Origin: Gammaproteobacteria bacterium
Lineage (GTDB): Bacteria > Pseudomonadota > Gammaproteobacteria > DSM-16500
Assembly (NCBI GenBank): GCA_031291175.1
Contig: JARLJO010000049.1
Location: 124,001 to 188,000, forward strand
Direction: 5' to 3'
Length of the DNA: 64,000 nt
Shown here: positions 20,238 to 30,400 of the stretch, piece by piece
How the letters are laid out: every line of letters begins with the position of its first letter
How positions within the stretch are numbered: the stretch's first letter is position 1
Position numbers and translations under genes: made by a program
The notes under the pieces: generated by a model
Database searches by the model: none
Seen by the model: the letters and a program-made list of their open reading frames with translations, nothing else
Told to the model about the DNA's origin: nothing

Positions 20238-22070
20238 ATGTGTGGGATTGTTGGAGCAGTCGCTGAACGTAATATCGAAAATACATTATTAGAAGGCTTA
20301 AAACGGTTAGAGTACCGCGGTTATGACTCCGCAGGCATCGCCATTATCAATGTGGATAATGCACTAGAACGTGTCCGCTCTGTTGGTAAAGTAAAAGCGT
20401 TAGAAACAGCACTAAAACAATCGAAGCTGACCGGGAAAACGGGTATTGCTCACACACGATGGGCAACGCATGGTGCGCCTTCCGAAAGAAATGCGCATCC
20501 TTTAATATCTGCCAATGAAATTGCGCTCGTGCACAATGGCATTATCGAAAACCATGACAGTCTACGCACCCGATTAATGGCAGAAGGTTATGAGTTCACC
20601 TCTGACACGGATACAGAAACCGTCGTTCATTTGCTGCATCTGCATTTCAGCCGATTAGGCGATTTACTGGAAGCGACACGCGCTACCATTGCAGAACTGC
20701 AAGGCGCTTATGCGCTGGGTATCGTTTCATCCCGTCATCCTGAACGCTTAATTGCGGTTCGTCATGGCAGCCCGCTTGTCATTGGTCTTGGTATCGGCGA
20801 AAACTACATTGCCTCCGATCCTTTAGCGCTCTTATCACTCACCTCCGAATTCATTTATCTTGAAGATAACGATATCGCAGTGATAACTCAAAAAGATGTG
20901 CAAATCTCTGTGGATGGCAAAACTGTGCAACGCAAAATCCACAAACTGGAAATCAAAAATGATATTTCAGATCGTGGTGAGCATCGGCATTTCATGATGA
21001 AAGAAATTGCTGAGCAACCGCAAGCGATTGCGGCCAATTTAGACGGCCGCCTAGGCACTAAACATATTTTAGAAAGCGCTTTTGGATTAAAAGCCAAAAA
21101 CATTTTTGATGAAATCAAACACGTGCAATTTGTGGCGTGCGGCACGAGCTATCATGCGGCGCAAGTGGCTCGTTACTGGCTGGAAGGCATCGCCGGGATT
21201 CCTTGCGCTGTTGAAGTAGCCAGTGAATTTCGTTATCGCAAAACGGTGGTGCAGCCTAATACTTTATTCGTTTGTTTATCCCAATCTGGTGAAACCGCCG
21301 ATACTCTCGCGGCCTTACGCCTTGCGAAAAAAATTGGTTACGCCAGCACACTGGCTATCTGTAATGTCGCTGAGAGCTCCTTAGTTCGTGAAGCCGACTT
21401 GCATTTCATGACCCGCGCAGGCGCTGAAATTGGTGTTGCCTCAACCAAAGCCTTCACCACACAACTCACTTCTTTATTAATGCTGACACTCGCGCTAGGA
21501 CACAAACACCAAATCAGCGCCGAGATTGAGGAACACCTGGTCACACAGCTTCACGCCTTACCGCAAATAGCCGCAGCGACGTTAGCACTGGATCCTCTCA
21601 TTGCGAAGCTGGCGATTAAATTTGCTGATAAGCATCACGCTTTATTTTTAGGTCGAGGCGCTCTCTATCCTGTTGCACTGGAAGGCGCGCTCAAGTTAAA
21701 AGAAATTTCTTATATTCACGCAGAAGGTTATCCTGCTGGTGAACTAAAGCATGGCCCACTTGCCTTGGTAGATAAGAACATGCCAGTGATTGCGATTGCG
21801 CCTAATGATGATTTATTAGAAAAAATTAAATCCAATCTTCATGAAGTTCGCGCACGAGGCGGCGAACTGTTCGTCTTTACCGACAGCACAAGAGAGGTGG
21901 GCGAAAATTCTGCGGTCAATCATGTGATTGAGATGCCTCACATCGATCCAATTTTAGCGCCTATCATTTACACGATTCCACTACAGTTATTGGCTTATCA
22001 CGTGGCTGTACTGAAAGGTACGGATGTCGATCAACCAAGAAATTTAGCGAAATCGGTTACGGTTGAATAA
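20238..22070 (+). CDS. glmS: Glucosamine-6-phosphate synthase (isomerising)
   Basis: 610 residues. The start at 20238 gives MCGIVGAV, with Cys2 as the mature N-terminal nucleophile of the class II glutaminase domain. The ORF extends upstream to 20199 but that cannot be right. RYRGYDSAGIA and HTRWATHG complete the glutamine site. Two SIS domains follow (ACGTSYHAA, SQSGETADTLAAL, STKAFTTQL, GRGALYPVALEGALKLKEISYIHAEGY), and the C-terminus DQPRNLAKSVTVE is canonical. It converts fructose-6-P and Gln to GlcN-6-P, the step before GlmM and GlmU. Confidence 0.98.
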   Translation: MCGIVGAVAERNIENTLLEGLKRLEYRGYDSAGIAIINVDNALERVRSVGKVKALETALKQSKLTGKTGIAHTRWATHGAPSERNAHPLISANEIALVHNGIIENHDSLRTRLMAEGYEFTSDTDTETVVHLLHLHFSRLGDLLEATRATIAELQGAYALGIVSSRHPERLIAVRHGSPLVIGLGIGENYIASDPLALLSLTSEFIYLEDNDIAVITQKDVQISVDGKTVQRKIHKLEIKNDISDRGEHRHFMMKEIAEQPQAIAANLDGRLGTKHILESAFGLKAKNIFDEIKHVQFVACGTSYHAAQVARYWLEGIAGIPCAVEVASEFRYRKTVVQPNTLFVCLSQSGETADTLAALRLAKKIGYASTLAICNVAESSLVREADLHFMTRAGAEIGVASTKAFTTQLTSLLMLTLALGHKHQISAEIEEHLVTQLHALPQIAAATLALDPLIAKLAIKFADKHHALFLGRGALYPVALEGALKLKEISYIHAEGYPAGELKHGPLALVDKNMPVIAIAPNDDLLEKIKSNLHEVRARGGELFVFTDSTREVGENSAVNHVIEMPHIDPILAPIIYTIPLQLLAYHVAVLKGTDVDQPRNLAKSVTVE

Positions 22071-22127
22071 AACTCGAAGACGTGCCGTGATCGCTCTCTA
22101 GCGGTTGCGGCTCGAATACAGGGAAAT

Positions 22128-23150
22128 TCAGAAATTCTTTGTTATTAAAGCCCGCGCAATATCACTTATCAATCCAGGTCCTTCATAAATCAAACCCGAA
22201 TAAAGTTGAATTAAAGTTGCCCCAGCTTTTAACTTATTGACCGCATCTTCTGGCGTCATAATGCCGCCAGCAGCAATGATAGGTATTTTATTTTGTAAAA
22301 GAGAAGACAACTGCTTAACCACCGCCGTGGAAGACGCAAACAAAGGCTTCCCACTTAAGCCACCGGCTTCAGAACTAAAAGGAGAAGCCTCTACCCCTTC
22401 CCGGCTCAATGTGGTGTTAGTTGCAATCACTCCATCAATTTCTTCCGCCAATAAAATATCAGCGATTGCTTCCAGTTCAATGGTTGATAAATCCGGTGCA
22501 ATCTTCACTACCAAGGGAACATATCTTTTTTGCAATTCGAATTGTAATTGTTGCTCGCGTTTCAAGGCATGGAGTAACGACCTTAGTAGATCACCATGTT
22601 GCAGTTCACGAAGCGCTGTCGTATTCGGTGATGAAATGTTCACTGTGACGTAGCTTGCATAAGGATAAACGCGGCGAAAACAATAAAGATAATCGTCTAT
22701 GGCTTTATCATTCCCCGTATCCCGATTTTTGCCGATATTAATACCGAGAATACCTTGGTAATCGGTTTTTTTCAGCTGGTCTGCCAGGTAATCTACGCCT
22801 TTATTATTAAATCCCATGCGATTGATGATTGCTTGTTGATCTTCCAAACGAAAAAGACGCGGCGTGGGATTACCGATCTGGGGCTTAGGCGTGATTGTTC
22901 CAATCTCAACAAAACCAAAACCCAAAGCAGACAACGCCTCGATGTAGTCACCGTTCTTATCTAAACCGGCAGCAAGACCAATGGGATTGGGGAAGGTCAG
23001 ACCAAACACAGTAACTGGCATGGCAGGAATTTTAGGGAATAGCGCAGATAAACCATAAAAATGCGCTATTTTCAGCGCGCGCAAAGTCAAACGATGCGCG
23101 GTCTCTGGATCAAAACGAAATAATAAATGCTTTAGTAATGCGTAATACAT
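22128..23150 (-). CDS. pyrD: Dihydroorotate dehydrogenase, quinone-dependent (class 2)
   Basis: 340 residues. An N-terminal amphipathic helix pair (MYYALLKHLLFRFDPETAHRLTL) anchors class 2 enzymes to the membrane. FMN-site motifs include NPIGLAAGLDKNGDY, GFGFVEIGTITPKPQ, NRMGFNN and VNISSPNT (with the catalytic-Ser region), and IAAGGIMTPEDA near the end. It oxidises dihydroorotate to orotate with quinone in pyrimidine synthesis. Its 3' end faces glmS across 57 bases with no clear terminator. Confidence 0.97.
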   Translation of the reverse strand: MYYALLKHLLFRFDPETAHRLTLRALKIAHFYGLSALFPKIPAMPVTVFGLTFPNPIGLAAGLDKNGDYIEALSALGFGFVEIGTITPKPQIGNPTPRLFRLEDQQAIINRMGFNNKGVDYLADQLKKTDYQGILGINIGKNRDTGNDKAIDDYLYCFRRVYPYASYVTVNISSPNTTALRELQHGDLLRSLLHALKREQQLQFELQKRYVPLVVKIAPDLSTIELEAIADILLAEEIDGVIATNTTLSREGVEASPFSSEAGGLSGKPLFASSTAVVKQLSSLLQNKIPIIAAGGIMTPEDAVNKLKAGATLIQLYSGLIYEGPGLISDIARALITKNF

Positions 23151-23174
23151 TATCTCATCCGTAGCTTGTGAGCT

Positions 23175-25355
23175 TTAATCTCCTGTTGTCACAAAACTCG
23201 CGATCAACCATTTCGTGCCGGCTGTTTCAAAACGCACTTGAATACGCGCGTGTTCTCCACGCCCTTCATATTGCAAAATCGTACCTTCACCAAACTGGTG
23301 ATGCTTGACTCGCTGTCCCATTCGCAATCCGGTATCCGATTCTGGCTGTGCAATCGGCGGCATTTGTGACGTATTACGCGAGTACGCATGCGAAGCTGAA
23401 GGATGACTCACTTTGGATTTCAGTCTGACTTCGTCTAAAAACTCTTTCGGAATTTCTTTCAGAAAACGGGATGGCCGATGATGCATTTCTTTGCCATGCA
23501 ATCGTCGAGATTCCGCATAAGTGATATAGAGTTTTTGCATGGCGCGCGTCATACCGACATAGCATAAGCGGCGCTCTTCTTCCAGGCGACTGGGATCCTC
23601 TATCGACATGTAATGCGGGAACAATCCTTCTTCCACGCCAACCAAAAAGACCACTGGAAATTCTAGCCCTTTCGCAGAATGCAATGTCATGAGTTGCACA
23701 CAATCTTCATGACTCTCTGCTTGTCCATCGCCAGCTTCAAGCGCCGTATTCGCGAGAAAAGCCGTGAGTGGCGTCATGTTTTCAACGGATGCCGTTAGAT
23801 CAAACTGACGGGCCGCGTTGACTAATTCTTCTAAGTTTTCGATTCGCGCCAAGCCTTTCTCGCCTTTTTCTTTGCGGAAATGTTCAATCAGGCCGGTGTT
23901 GTGAATCACGTGTTCTGTTTGTTCATGCAAAGGTAAATGCGTAGTATCTTCATTTAATGTATTCATCAAGCGCACGAAGTTTGACAATGCATTGGCGGCA
24001 CGTGCTGGGAAAACATTTTGTTCTAATAACGCTTCAGCCGCACGCCACAGTGAAACCTGATTGGCAAACGCATATTCTCGCAATGTCACAATGGTACGAT
24101 CGCCCACACCACGTGTGGGTGTATTAACAATCCGTTCGAATGCCGCATCATCATCGCGATTAGCAATGATACGCAAATAACCTAACGCATCTTTAATTTC
24201 CGCACGTTCAAAAAAGCGTAAGCCGCCATAGATTCGGTATGGAATACCAAATTGCATCAAGGCTTCTTCTATCACGCGTGATTGCGCGTTCGAGCGATAT
24301 AAAATAGCGACTTCACGCAATGGATGGTCGTTTTTCCATTCACGAATGCGGTGCACTAAAAATCGCGCTTCGTCTAAATCATTAAATCCGGCATAAACTG
24401 TAATAGGCTCGCCATCCACGCCAGCGGTCCACAAATTTTTACCCAAACGGCCTGAATTATGCGAGATCAATGCATTCGCTGCTTTCAGGATCACCCCCGT
24501 TGAGCGGTAATTTTGTTCCAGGCGCGTCACTTGAGCATTCGGGAAATCTTGGCTAAAACGCTGAATATTTTCAACTTGCGCACCGCGCCAACCATAGATG
24601 GATTGATCATCGTCACCCACAATCATCACGGAATTATTTTTGCCTGCCAATAAACGCACCCAAGCATATTGCACTGCATTGGTATCTTGAAACTCATCGA
24701 CTAAAATACAACGAAAACGCTGTTGGTATTTTGCCAATACGTCAGGATGAGTTAACCATAATTTATGAACTTTTAGCAGTAAATCAGCAAAATCAATCAA
24801 TCCCGCGCGCTGACAAGCTTCTTCGTAGGCACGATAAATTTTAATTAAGGTGCGCGCGGTGATGTCGCCATAATCTGGCAAATGATGGGATTCCAGCCCT
24901 TCATCTTTTTTGGAATTGATAAACCATTGTGCTTGTTTAACTGGCCAACGGTCTTCATCTAAATCTAAACTGGCGATGACACGCTTGACTAGCCGATATT
25001 GATCATCAGAATCTAAAATCTGAAATCCTTCGGGCAATCCCGCCTCTTGCCAATGCATGCGTAATAACCGATGCGCTAAAGAATGAAAAGTGCCTACCCA
25101 CATGCTTTTGGCTGATGGCCCGAGCAAGGTCTCAATACGTGAGCGCATCTCGTTGGCCGCTTTATTTGTAAAGGTCACGGCCAGGACATTGTAAGGCGAT
25201 AAACCTTCAACCTCGACTAGCCAGGCGATGCGATGCACTAGCACGCGAGTTTTGCCACTGCCGGCGCCAGCCAGGATTAATTGATGGCATAATGGCGCAG
25301 ACACGGCTTCGCGCTGTGCGTCGTTAAGAGAATCTAGTATGATAGCGTTTGTCAT
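23175..25355 (-). CDS. uvrD: DNA helicase II, UvrD/Rep superfamily 1
   Basis: 726 residues, close to E. coli UvrD (720). Q motif LNDAQREAV, Walker A GAGSGKT at 30-36, FTNKAANEMR, DEFQDTN (motif II), DDDQSIYGWRGA (motif III), LEQNYRST (IV), TLHSAKGLEF (V) and VGMTRA (VI) are all present. The C-terminus ends in a Tudor-like segment (GTILQYEGRGEHARIQVRF) as in UvrD. It is a 3'-5' helicase in excision and mismatch repair. The start is only about ten bases after a TACAAT box, so its leader is very short. Confidence 0.95.
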   Translation of the reverse strand: MTNAIILDSLNDAQREAVSAPLCHQLILAGAGSGKTRVLVHRIAWLVEVEGLSPYNVLAVTFTNKAANEMRSRIETLLGPSAKSMWVGTFHSLAHRLLRMHWQEAGLPEGFQILDSDDQYRLVKRVIASLDLDEDRWPVKQAQWFINSKKDEGLESHHLPDYGDITARTLIKIYRAYEEACQRAGLIDFADLLLKVHKLWLTHPDVLAKYQQRFRCILVDEFQDTNAVQYAWVRLLAGKNNSVMIVGDDDQSIYGWRGAQVENIQRFSQDFPNAQVTRLEQNYRSTGVILKAANALISHNSGRLGKNLWTAGVDGEPITVYAGFNDLDEARFLVHRIREWKNDHPLREVAILYRSNAQSRVIEEALMQFGIPYRIYGGLRFFERAEIKDALGYLRIIANRDDDAAFERIVNTPTRGVGDRTIVTLREYAFANQVSLWRAAEALLEQNVFPARAANALSNFVRLMNTLNEDTTHLPLHEQTEHVIHNTGLIEHFRKEKGEKGLARIENLEELVNAARQFDLTASVENMTPLTAFLANTALEAGDGQAESHEDCVQLMTLHSAKGLEFPVVFLVGVEEGLFPHYMSIEDPSRLEEERRLCYVGMTRAMQKLYITYAESRRLHGKEMHHRPSRFLKEIPKEFLDEVRLKSKVSHPSASHAYSRNTSQMPPIAQPESDTGLRMGQRVKHHQFGEGTILQYEGRGEHARIQVRFETAGTKWLIASFVTTGD

Positions 25356-25453
25356 AGCGGGCTATTGTATAGACTTAGGCGACTAAAATCACATGAAGTT
25401 TTAACTTCTTGATTCGTTATGAATAATCCAGGCAGCGATTGGAATGGCAGCTT

Positions 25454-25604
25454 GTTTCGAGGCTACTTCAAGTTTTGAGGTATATTGACTGGGGTCCTGT
25501 GAGGACAGGGTAACTTTTCCGTGCTCGCTAGGCTCCGCGCGAAAAAGCCACCCTATCCTGCCACCCCGTTTTTTTAAATTCACTTCCGCTTTGTGGAAGT
25601 GAAT
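25454..25604 (-). repeat. Hairpin repeat module, inverted copy
   Basis: Between uvrD and engB. Read on the minus strand it has CACTTCCACAAAGCGGAAGTG, then GGGGTGGCAGGATAGGGTGG, a GC-rich loop and GGAAAAGTTACCCTGTCC, then ACAGGACCCCAGTC. Compared with the copy at 7205-7290, the arms have changed from GGTAGGTTT / AAACCTACC to GGATAGGGT / ACCCTGTCC, so pairing is kept by paired substitutions. The frame across it is not a gene. Confidence 0.8.
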
Positions 25605-25661
25605 GAGACTGGGAACCTTTTAGTGACCCAGTATTTTTTATCTTATTTAGAGTTTTTTATC

Positions 25662-26258
25662 ATGACCAAGCTCGACTACCAAAAAGCTACCTTTCTTTTA
25701 AGCGCAGCAAAGCTCAGCCAGTTACCACCCGATATGGGCGTTGAAGTCGCCTTTGTTGGTCGCTCGAACGCAGGTAAATCCAGCGTATTAAATCAATTAA
25801 CCCATAACACGAAACTTGCCCGCGTCAGTAAAACACCAGGACGCACTCAACATATTAATCTTTTTGTTTTGGATTCCACACGACGTTTAGTTGATTTACC
25901 CGGCTATGGCTATGCAAAAGTCCCACCCGAGGTGAAAGAAAATTGGCAAAAAACCTTAGGGGCTTACTTGCATGAACGTGATTGTTTGAAAGGATTAATT
26001 CTGGTCATGGACATTCGCCACCCTCTCACTGAATTCGATCGTAACTTATTGTCGTGGGCCAGTACTTCTAATTTGGCCGTCCATATATTGCTGAATAAAG
26101 CAGACAAACTAAATTACGGTGTGATCAAAAACACAGAACGCGAAGTAAATGAATTTATTAGCACCTTTCCAAATCCGGTTTCATGCCAAATCTTTTCTGC
26201 CATGAAAGGCACCGGCGTTAAAGAATTACGCGAACAACTGGAAACATGGTTCGCGTAA
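25662..26258 (+). CDS. engB: Ribosome-biogenesis GTPase EngB (YihA/YsxC)
   Basis: 198 residues from [16 protein letters not shown] (25662). The frame is open further upstream, but only through repeat DNA. G1 [10 protein letters not shown]2 region [14 protein letters not shown]3 DLPGYGYA, G4 LNKADKL and G5 SAMKGTG are all in order. The essential GTPase acts in 50S subunit assembly. It converges on the next gene with 12 bases between stops. Confidence 0.96.
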   Translation: MTKLDYQKATFLLSAAKLSQLPPDMGVEVAFVGRSNAGKSSVLNQLTHNTKLARVSKTPGRTQHINLFVLDSTRRLVDLPGYGYAKVPPEVKENWQKTLGAYLHERDCLKGLILVMDIRHPLTEFDRNLLSWASTSNLAVHILLNKADKLNYGVIKNTEREVNEFISTFPNPVSCQIFSAMKGTGVKELREQLETWFA

Positions 26259-26270
26259 TATCAATCTTTC

Positions 26271-28049
26271 CTAAAACCTAAGCGGTGGGATTGGCGTGAT
26301 ATCCTGCATATTATCTGCTGCTGCCGCGCCAAGAGAACTGTGAGGCGCTGCATCTGTGCGCGGCGGGATTCTTAATGGACTAGTTGGAACATTCATTAGC
26401 GGCAACAACCCCGGAGAGGGCGACGGGGAGAGAGAAGCAATAGCGCTACTACTGCTTCCACCAGTCATTTGCCGACCTCGTGAGGACTGTCTTGCTAAAA
26501 ACGCTGCTGGATATGCCGTCATACTACTTGCCGCCGCTGATTGCTGTCTTAATGCGGCCTGTCTCAGCGGTGAAGGCACAATCATTTTGCTATTAGCCGA
26601 TTGCAAAAGCAGATGATCTGTCGGTATACGCTTTTTACAATCATCACAAGGGGGAATCAGCTTGACGGTAAACTCATTTTCGCCCACTTTCACATCCAGC
26701 AAATTCGCTGCTGAGCCTTGCTTAGACATAGGATAAAAAGCCAGATTATACAAGCTATCGACATTCAACTCAGTGCCCATGTGTTGGCTTAATTTTGTTA
26801 GCGTAGAAATACAGGATTTTTCAGCGCATTCTCGATAAGCATGTCGCGGCAAAGCTTCACTTAACATTCCTCCAATTTGATTCATCATCTTTTGAAAGTC
26901 CTTGCTGGGAGATTCAGCCAACAAGTAAATGCCTTTATATTTTGAGTTCTCAATGAAAGCAGAAAGCAACTGATAGAGCGCTTTATTCTTTTCTGGCGAT
27001 GAAATACTAACCAGACAAAATAGCCTCTTCTTTTCTTTATCTGCCACCATCGCAAAAGAAAGGCAAAGCGGATCGGAGATATTTGTCATTTTGTCAGTCG
27101 CTGCTTTTTGTTTCTTTTTAGCGCTTGTGATTTCCCTGGCGACTTCTTGTACGTGACTCTGCAGAGTAGAATCAACATAAGACAATCCATTTTTTAATGC
27201 CTCTAATTGATTTTCCTCATCATCATCCTCTGCCGCTTCAATTGACAAGCTATTGATTATATCGTCCATGATATCCTTTAAAGGTTCACGCATAATCTTG
27301 GTGCGCTTAATATTGTCAGCATTGTTTTTATTCCAAGCGTGGGTGTCACCTAACAATTTAAGAACCGCTTTACTGACTGCATTGATGTTGTCTTTCGATG
27401 CATCGGCTTTAAGCAATGCCTTACTCTCTGCGACTTCGGTATAAACCTGTTGCAAAAACATTTGTCCCTCTTCTAAAAAACTCTGACTCTCGCTTGCTTG
27501 TTCGCTTTGAAAACGATTCCTTTCGACATAGGCAGCCCTTGTAGCGAGAATATTTTGCTCCTCACTCCAAAAGTCCGCGATGAATTCTCTGATACGAATC
27601 AGATCAAGATTATTCTTATCCGCTATCACTACGGCTTCCGCTAAAAGTCCGCTACTACTGGCTGAGTCATCTTTCCTTAAATGATGAGCAATGGCCTGGA
27701 CCGATTGCTGATAACTAGCGGCGTAATTGCCTTTAAAAGGAGAACCCGTCATGGGTACTTTAAATTCTGGCACCCCCAAAGAACTGGGGCTGCTTTGATA
27801 GGTCGCCCGCGCGCGCGTGCTTGGCGGCGTACTGAGCGCTAGCTGGTTTAATATGCTGCCTGTGTCAGGACTACGTGCCAGAGTAGTAGAGGATTCATCG
27901 ACTGGTTTTCTTTTTTTAGGCGTAGAAGGCCCGCCGCCAGTGACAGGTGATGACGCGGGTGGCATGAAAGCAGCAGGTCCATCCATGGTATTCGCTTGCT
28001 GGGAAGAGTTGCTTTGACCGCTGCCATCAGAGCTAAATCGGATATTCAT
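26271..28049 (-). CDS. Putative deaminase-fold protein with a nuclear-import-like motif
   Basis: 592 residues, GAGG ribosome-binding site. Residues 1-130 are Ser/Pro/Gly-rich and include PKKRKPV (44-50), very like the SV40 nuclear signal. Residues 135-320 are helical and acidic in part. At about 325-480 there are two strands (LCLSFAMVAD, KRLFCLVSIS), a helix, then ECAEKSC (Cys408, Glu410), a strand (LYNLAFYP) and IPPCDDCKK (Cys468, Cys471). The (H/C)AE and PCxxC pair is the zinc-site signature of the cytidine-deaminase superfamily. Residues 490-592 are again low-complexity. No signal peptide is seen. Family known: nucleotide or nucleic-acid deaminases, including toxins. Inferred: a host-nucleus effector. 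The fold is not proven. Confidence 0.6.
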   Translation of the reverse strand: MNIRFSSDGSGQSNSSQQANTMDGPAAFMPPASSPVTGGGPSTPKKRKPVDESSTTLARSPDTGSILNQLALSTPPSTRARATYQSSPSSLGVPEFKVPMTGSPFKGNYAASYQQSVQAIAHHLRKDDSASSSGLLAEAVVIADKNNLDLIRIREFIADFWSEEQNILATRAAYVERNRFQSEQASESQSFLEEGQMFLQQVYTEVAESKALLKADASKDNINAVSKAVLKLLGDTHAWNKNNADNIKRTKIMREPLKDIMDDIINSLSIEAAEDDDEENQLEALKNGLSYVDSTLQSHVQEVAREITSAKKKQKAATDKMTNISDPLCLSFAMVADKEKKRLFCLVSISSPEKNKALYQLLSAFIENSKYKGIYLLAESPSKDFQKMMNQIGGMLSEALPRHAYRECAEKSCISTLTKLSQHMGTELNVDSLYNLAFYPMSKQGSAANLLDVKVGENEFTVKLIPPCDDCKKRIPTDHLLLQSANSKMIVPSPLRQAALRQQSAAASSMTAYPAAFLARQSSRGRQMTGGSSSSAIASLSPSPSPGLLPLMNVPTSPLRIPPRTDAAPHSSLGAAAADNMQDITPIPPLRF

Positions 28050-28305
28050 AAAAAATTGCCTCGTTTTGCATTATGTTTTTTTATTTCTCAAGTTGGCTTG
28101 CAACTATACAGAAATTCTACAAAAAATCCTCATATGATTTGCAATTGCAGTGAAAAATTGATATGACTCTTAATTGGGCTATTCTAGCGTATCAGCCCAT
28201 TTTAGCTTATGCCTTGCAACTTATTGAAAAGTATAGATTTAATTCAGAGTCTCTGCTTGGTGGTCGACATAGAAATATCAACTTAAAAACGAGCGGAGTA
28301 GCTTT

Positions 28306-30351
28306 ATGAGTGAAAACAAAAGCGGAATGCCTGTGGCGGAAAACGCGCCTATCATTCCTGCTAGCCAATCATTACCAGAAATTACGTTCCGTGTAGTGAT
28401 ACTTGGCACTTTTCTCACTGTGATATTAGCGGCCGCGAATGCTTACCTGGGATTAAAAGTCGGACAAACTGTTTCCGCGTCTATTCCCGCCGCAATTATC
28501 TCAATGAGCATTTTACGCTTTTTCCGCAATTCTAATGTGCTGGAAAATACCATGGTACAAACCATGGCATCTGTCGGCGAATCTTTAATCTCGGGCATTG
28601 CCTATATTTTACCGGCGCTGATCATTCTGCATGCCTGGTCCGGATTTTATTACTGGCAAACCGTCATCATTGCATTACTAGGCGGAATTTTAGGCGTCTT
28701 GTTTACCATTCCCCTACGTCGCGCCCTGCTAAATGATAAGACACTTCGCTACCCGGAAGGCGTTGCTATCAGCAATGTGCTAAAAGCCAGTGCGAACAAT
28801 GAAAAAACTGACATGAAAGCGCTCACTTACGGTGGCATAGCGGGCTCGATGATCTCTTTGTGTCAAATTGGATTTCAAATATTAACAGACTCGTTTGATT
28901 TCTGGGTTAAAACCTCCACCACGGTATTTGGATTTGGCTTAGGCCTTTCACCTGCCTTAATTGCTGCGGGTTATATTGTTGGCATCAACGTCGCGATCAG
29001 CTTTTTTATTGGTATTGTCATTGGCTGGTTAATTGGCGTGCCAACACTCACTTCCATTATTGGGTTGCCAGCACTCGCCAATGCGCATGATATGGCAATG
29101 GACATCTATCGTTCGCATATTCGCTATGTCGGTGTAGGCACCATGTTAGTGGGCGCGCTCTGGACTCTCATTACCTTAATTAAACCCATATCGCTCAGCA
29201 TAGCGGCTTCTTTTGCCTCATTAACCGAAGCGAAAGTAGCTGGCATTGATGCAGCTATTCGATTGCGCACTGAACGAGACATCCCCATCAACTATGTATT
29301 TTGGGCGGCTATTTTAATTATTGTGCCCATCTTTATTTTAATTTCGAACTATATCGTGCCAAGCAATACTGGCGTTTCACACGCATTTCATCTTGTGCTG
29401 TGCGCATTCAGTGCGTTTTATGTGTTGATTGGAGGCTTCATCTTCTGTTCCATTTCAGCTTATTTTGCAGGCTTGATTGGATCATCCAATACGCCTGTTT
29501 CAGGCCTGCTGGTGTCGGCATTGTTGATTTTATGCTTGGCGGTCTTAGCTTTCTTCAGCACCATCGGCGGTATTCAAGGTCATGAACTATTGGGCGTCAT
29601 TTTAGGGATTGGTAGCTGCGTGATTCTGGGTGTGGCCGTTTCAATTTCAAATGACACCATGCAAGATCTTAAAGTCGGCCAGGTCCTTGGCGCCACACCT
29701 TGGAAACAACAAGTCATGTTGGTTTTGGGCGTGGTGGTTTCTGCTTTTGTCGTGCCGCCTATTTTAGATTTACTTTATAACGCTTATGGGATTGGCGGTG
29801 TTTTCCCGCACCCCGGGATGAGTAAATCACAAATGTTATCCGCCCCCCAAGCCGCGTTAATGGCCACGGTGGCTCAGGGCGTTTATACCCACAACCTCGC
29901 ATGGTCTATGATCATCCTGGGTGCGGTCATTGCTGTTTTATGTATTATTGTCGATGAAGTACTGAAGAAATTTGGAACGCGCTTACCGGTTCTCGCTGTG
30001 GGTTTAGCCATTTATTTGCCGATGAATACCACAGTCCCTGTCGTGATAGGCGGGGTACTCAGCTATATCATTCAATTACGATTGACCAAACTCTATCGCA
30101 ATCGTCAGACCGTCAGAGAAAACAAACTGGCCGTACATCGTCATCGGGGATTACTATTAGCGTGCGGCATTGTCGCGGGCGCATCTATCATGGGCGTGAT
30201 TTTAGCCATACCATTTGCTTTGAAACAAAGCTCAGATGCATTAAAAATCATGCCAGCTCAATACGCATATCTTGCAGGAGGCTTAAGTATCGCAGTCACT
30301 TTTGTTTTGTGTGCCTGGATTTATCGCGTTGTCATGCGGGAAGATGACTAA
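28306..30351 (+). CDS. OPT-family oligopeptide transporter
   Basis: 681 residues, about 15 hydrophobic segments. The N-terminal LPEITFRVVILGTFLTVILAAANAYLGLKVGQT and the motifs FTIPLRRALL with LRYPEGVA, and KVGQVLGATPWKQQ, are those of bacterial OPT transporters. These are inner-membrane proton-coupled importers of peptides or metal chelates. Substrate cannot be set from sequence. GGAG lies seven bases before the ATG. Peptide import would suit a bacterium living on host amino acids, but that is inference. It stands alone, divergent from the deaminase-like gene. Confidence 0.93.
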   Translation: MSENKSGMPVAENAPIIPASQSLPEITFRVVILGTFLTVILAAANAYLGLKVGQTVSASIPAAIISMSILRFFRNSNVLENTMVQTMASVGESLISGIAYILPALIILHAWSGFYYWQTVIIALLGGILGVLFTIPLRRALLNDKTLRYPEGVAISNVLKASANNEKTDMKALTYGGIAGSMISLCQIGFQILTDSFDFWVKTSTTVFGFGLGLSPALIAAGYIVGINVAISFFIGIVIGWLIGVPTLTSIIGLPALANAHDMAMDIYRSHIRYVGVGTMLVGALWTLITLIKPISLSIAASFASLTEAKVAGIDAAIRLRTERDIPINYVFWAAILIIVPIFILISNYIVPSNTGVSHAFHLVLCAFSAFYVLIGGFIFCSISAYFAGLIGSSNTPVSGLLVSALLILCLAVLAFFSTIGGIQGHELLGVILGIGSCVILGVAVSISNDTMQDLKVGQVLGATPWKQQVMLVLGVVVSAFVVPPILDLLYNAYGIGGVFPHPGMSKSQMLSAPQAALMATVAQGVYTHNLAWSMIILGAVIAVLCIIVDEVLKKFGTRLPVLAVGLAIYLPMNTTVPVVIGGVLSYIIQLRLTKLYRNRQTVRENKLAVHRHRGLLLACGIVAGASIMGVILAIPFALKQSSDALKIMPAQYAYLAGGLSIAVTFVLCAWIYRVVMREDD

Positions 30352-30360
30352 TCACATTGC

Positions 30361-30389
30361 ACGGAGCACGTTCCTCGAACGGGCTCCGT
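30361..30389. terminator. Hairpin between the OPT and epmA stop codons
   Basis: ACGGAGC-a-CGTTC, loop CTC, GAACG-g-GCTCCGT: twelve base pairs with one internal mismatch, set between two convergent genes. There is no clear T-tract on either side, so termination is inferred from position. Confidence 0.4.
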
Positions 30390-30400
30390 CATGATTGTCA

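Noticed and set aside
22071-22127. Terminator between glmS and pyrD
   Set aside because: Only two four-base stems separated by mismatches, with no T-tract.
25401-25583. 60-codon minus-strand frame upstream of engB
   Set aside because: It is wholly within the inverted hairpin repeat, and similar repeat frames appear at other copies.
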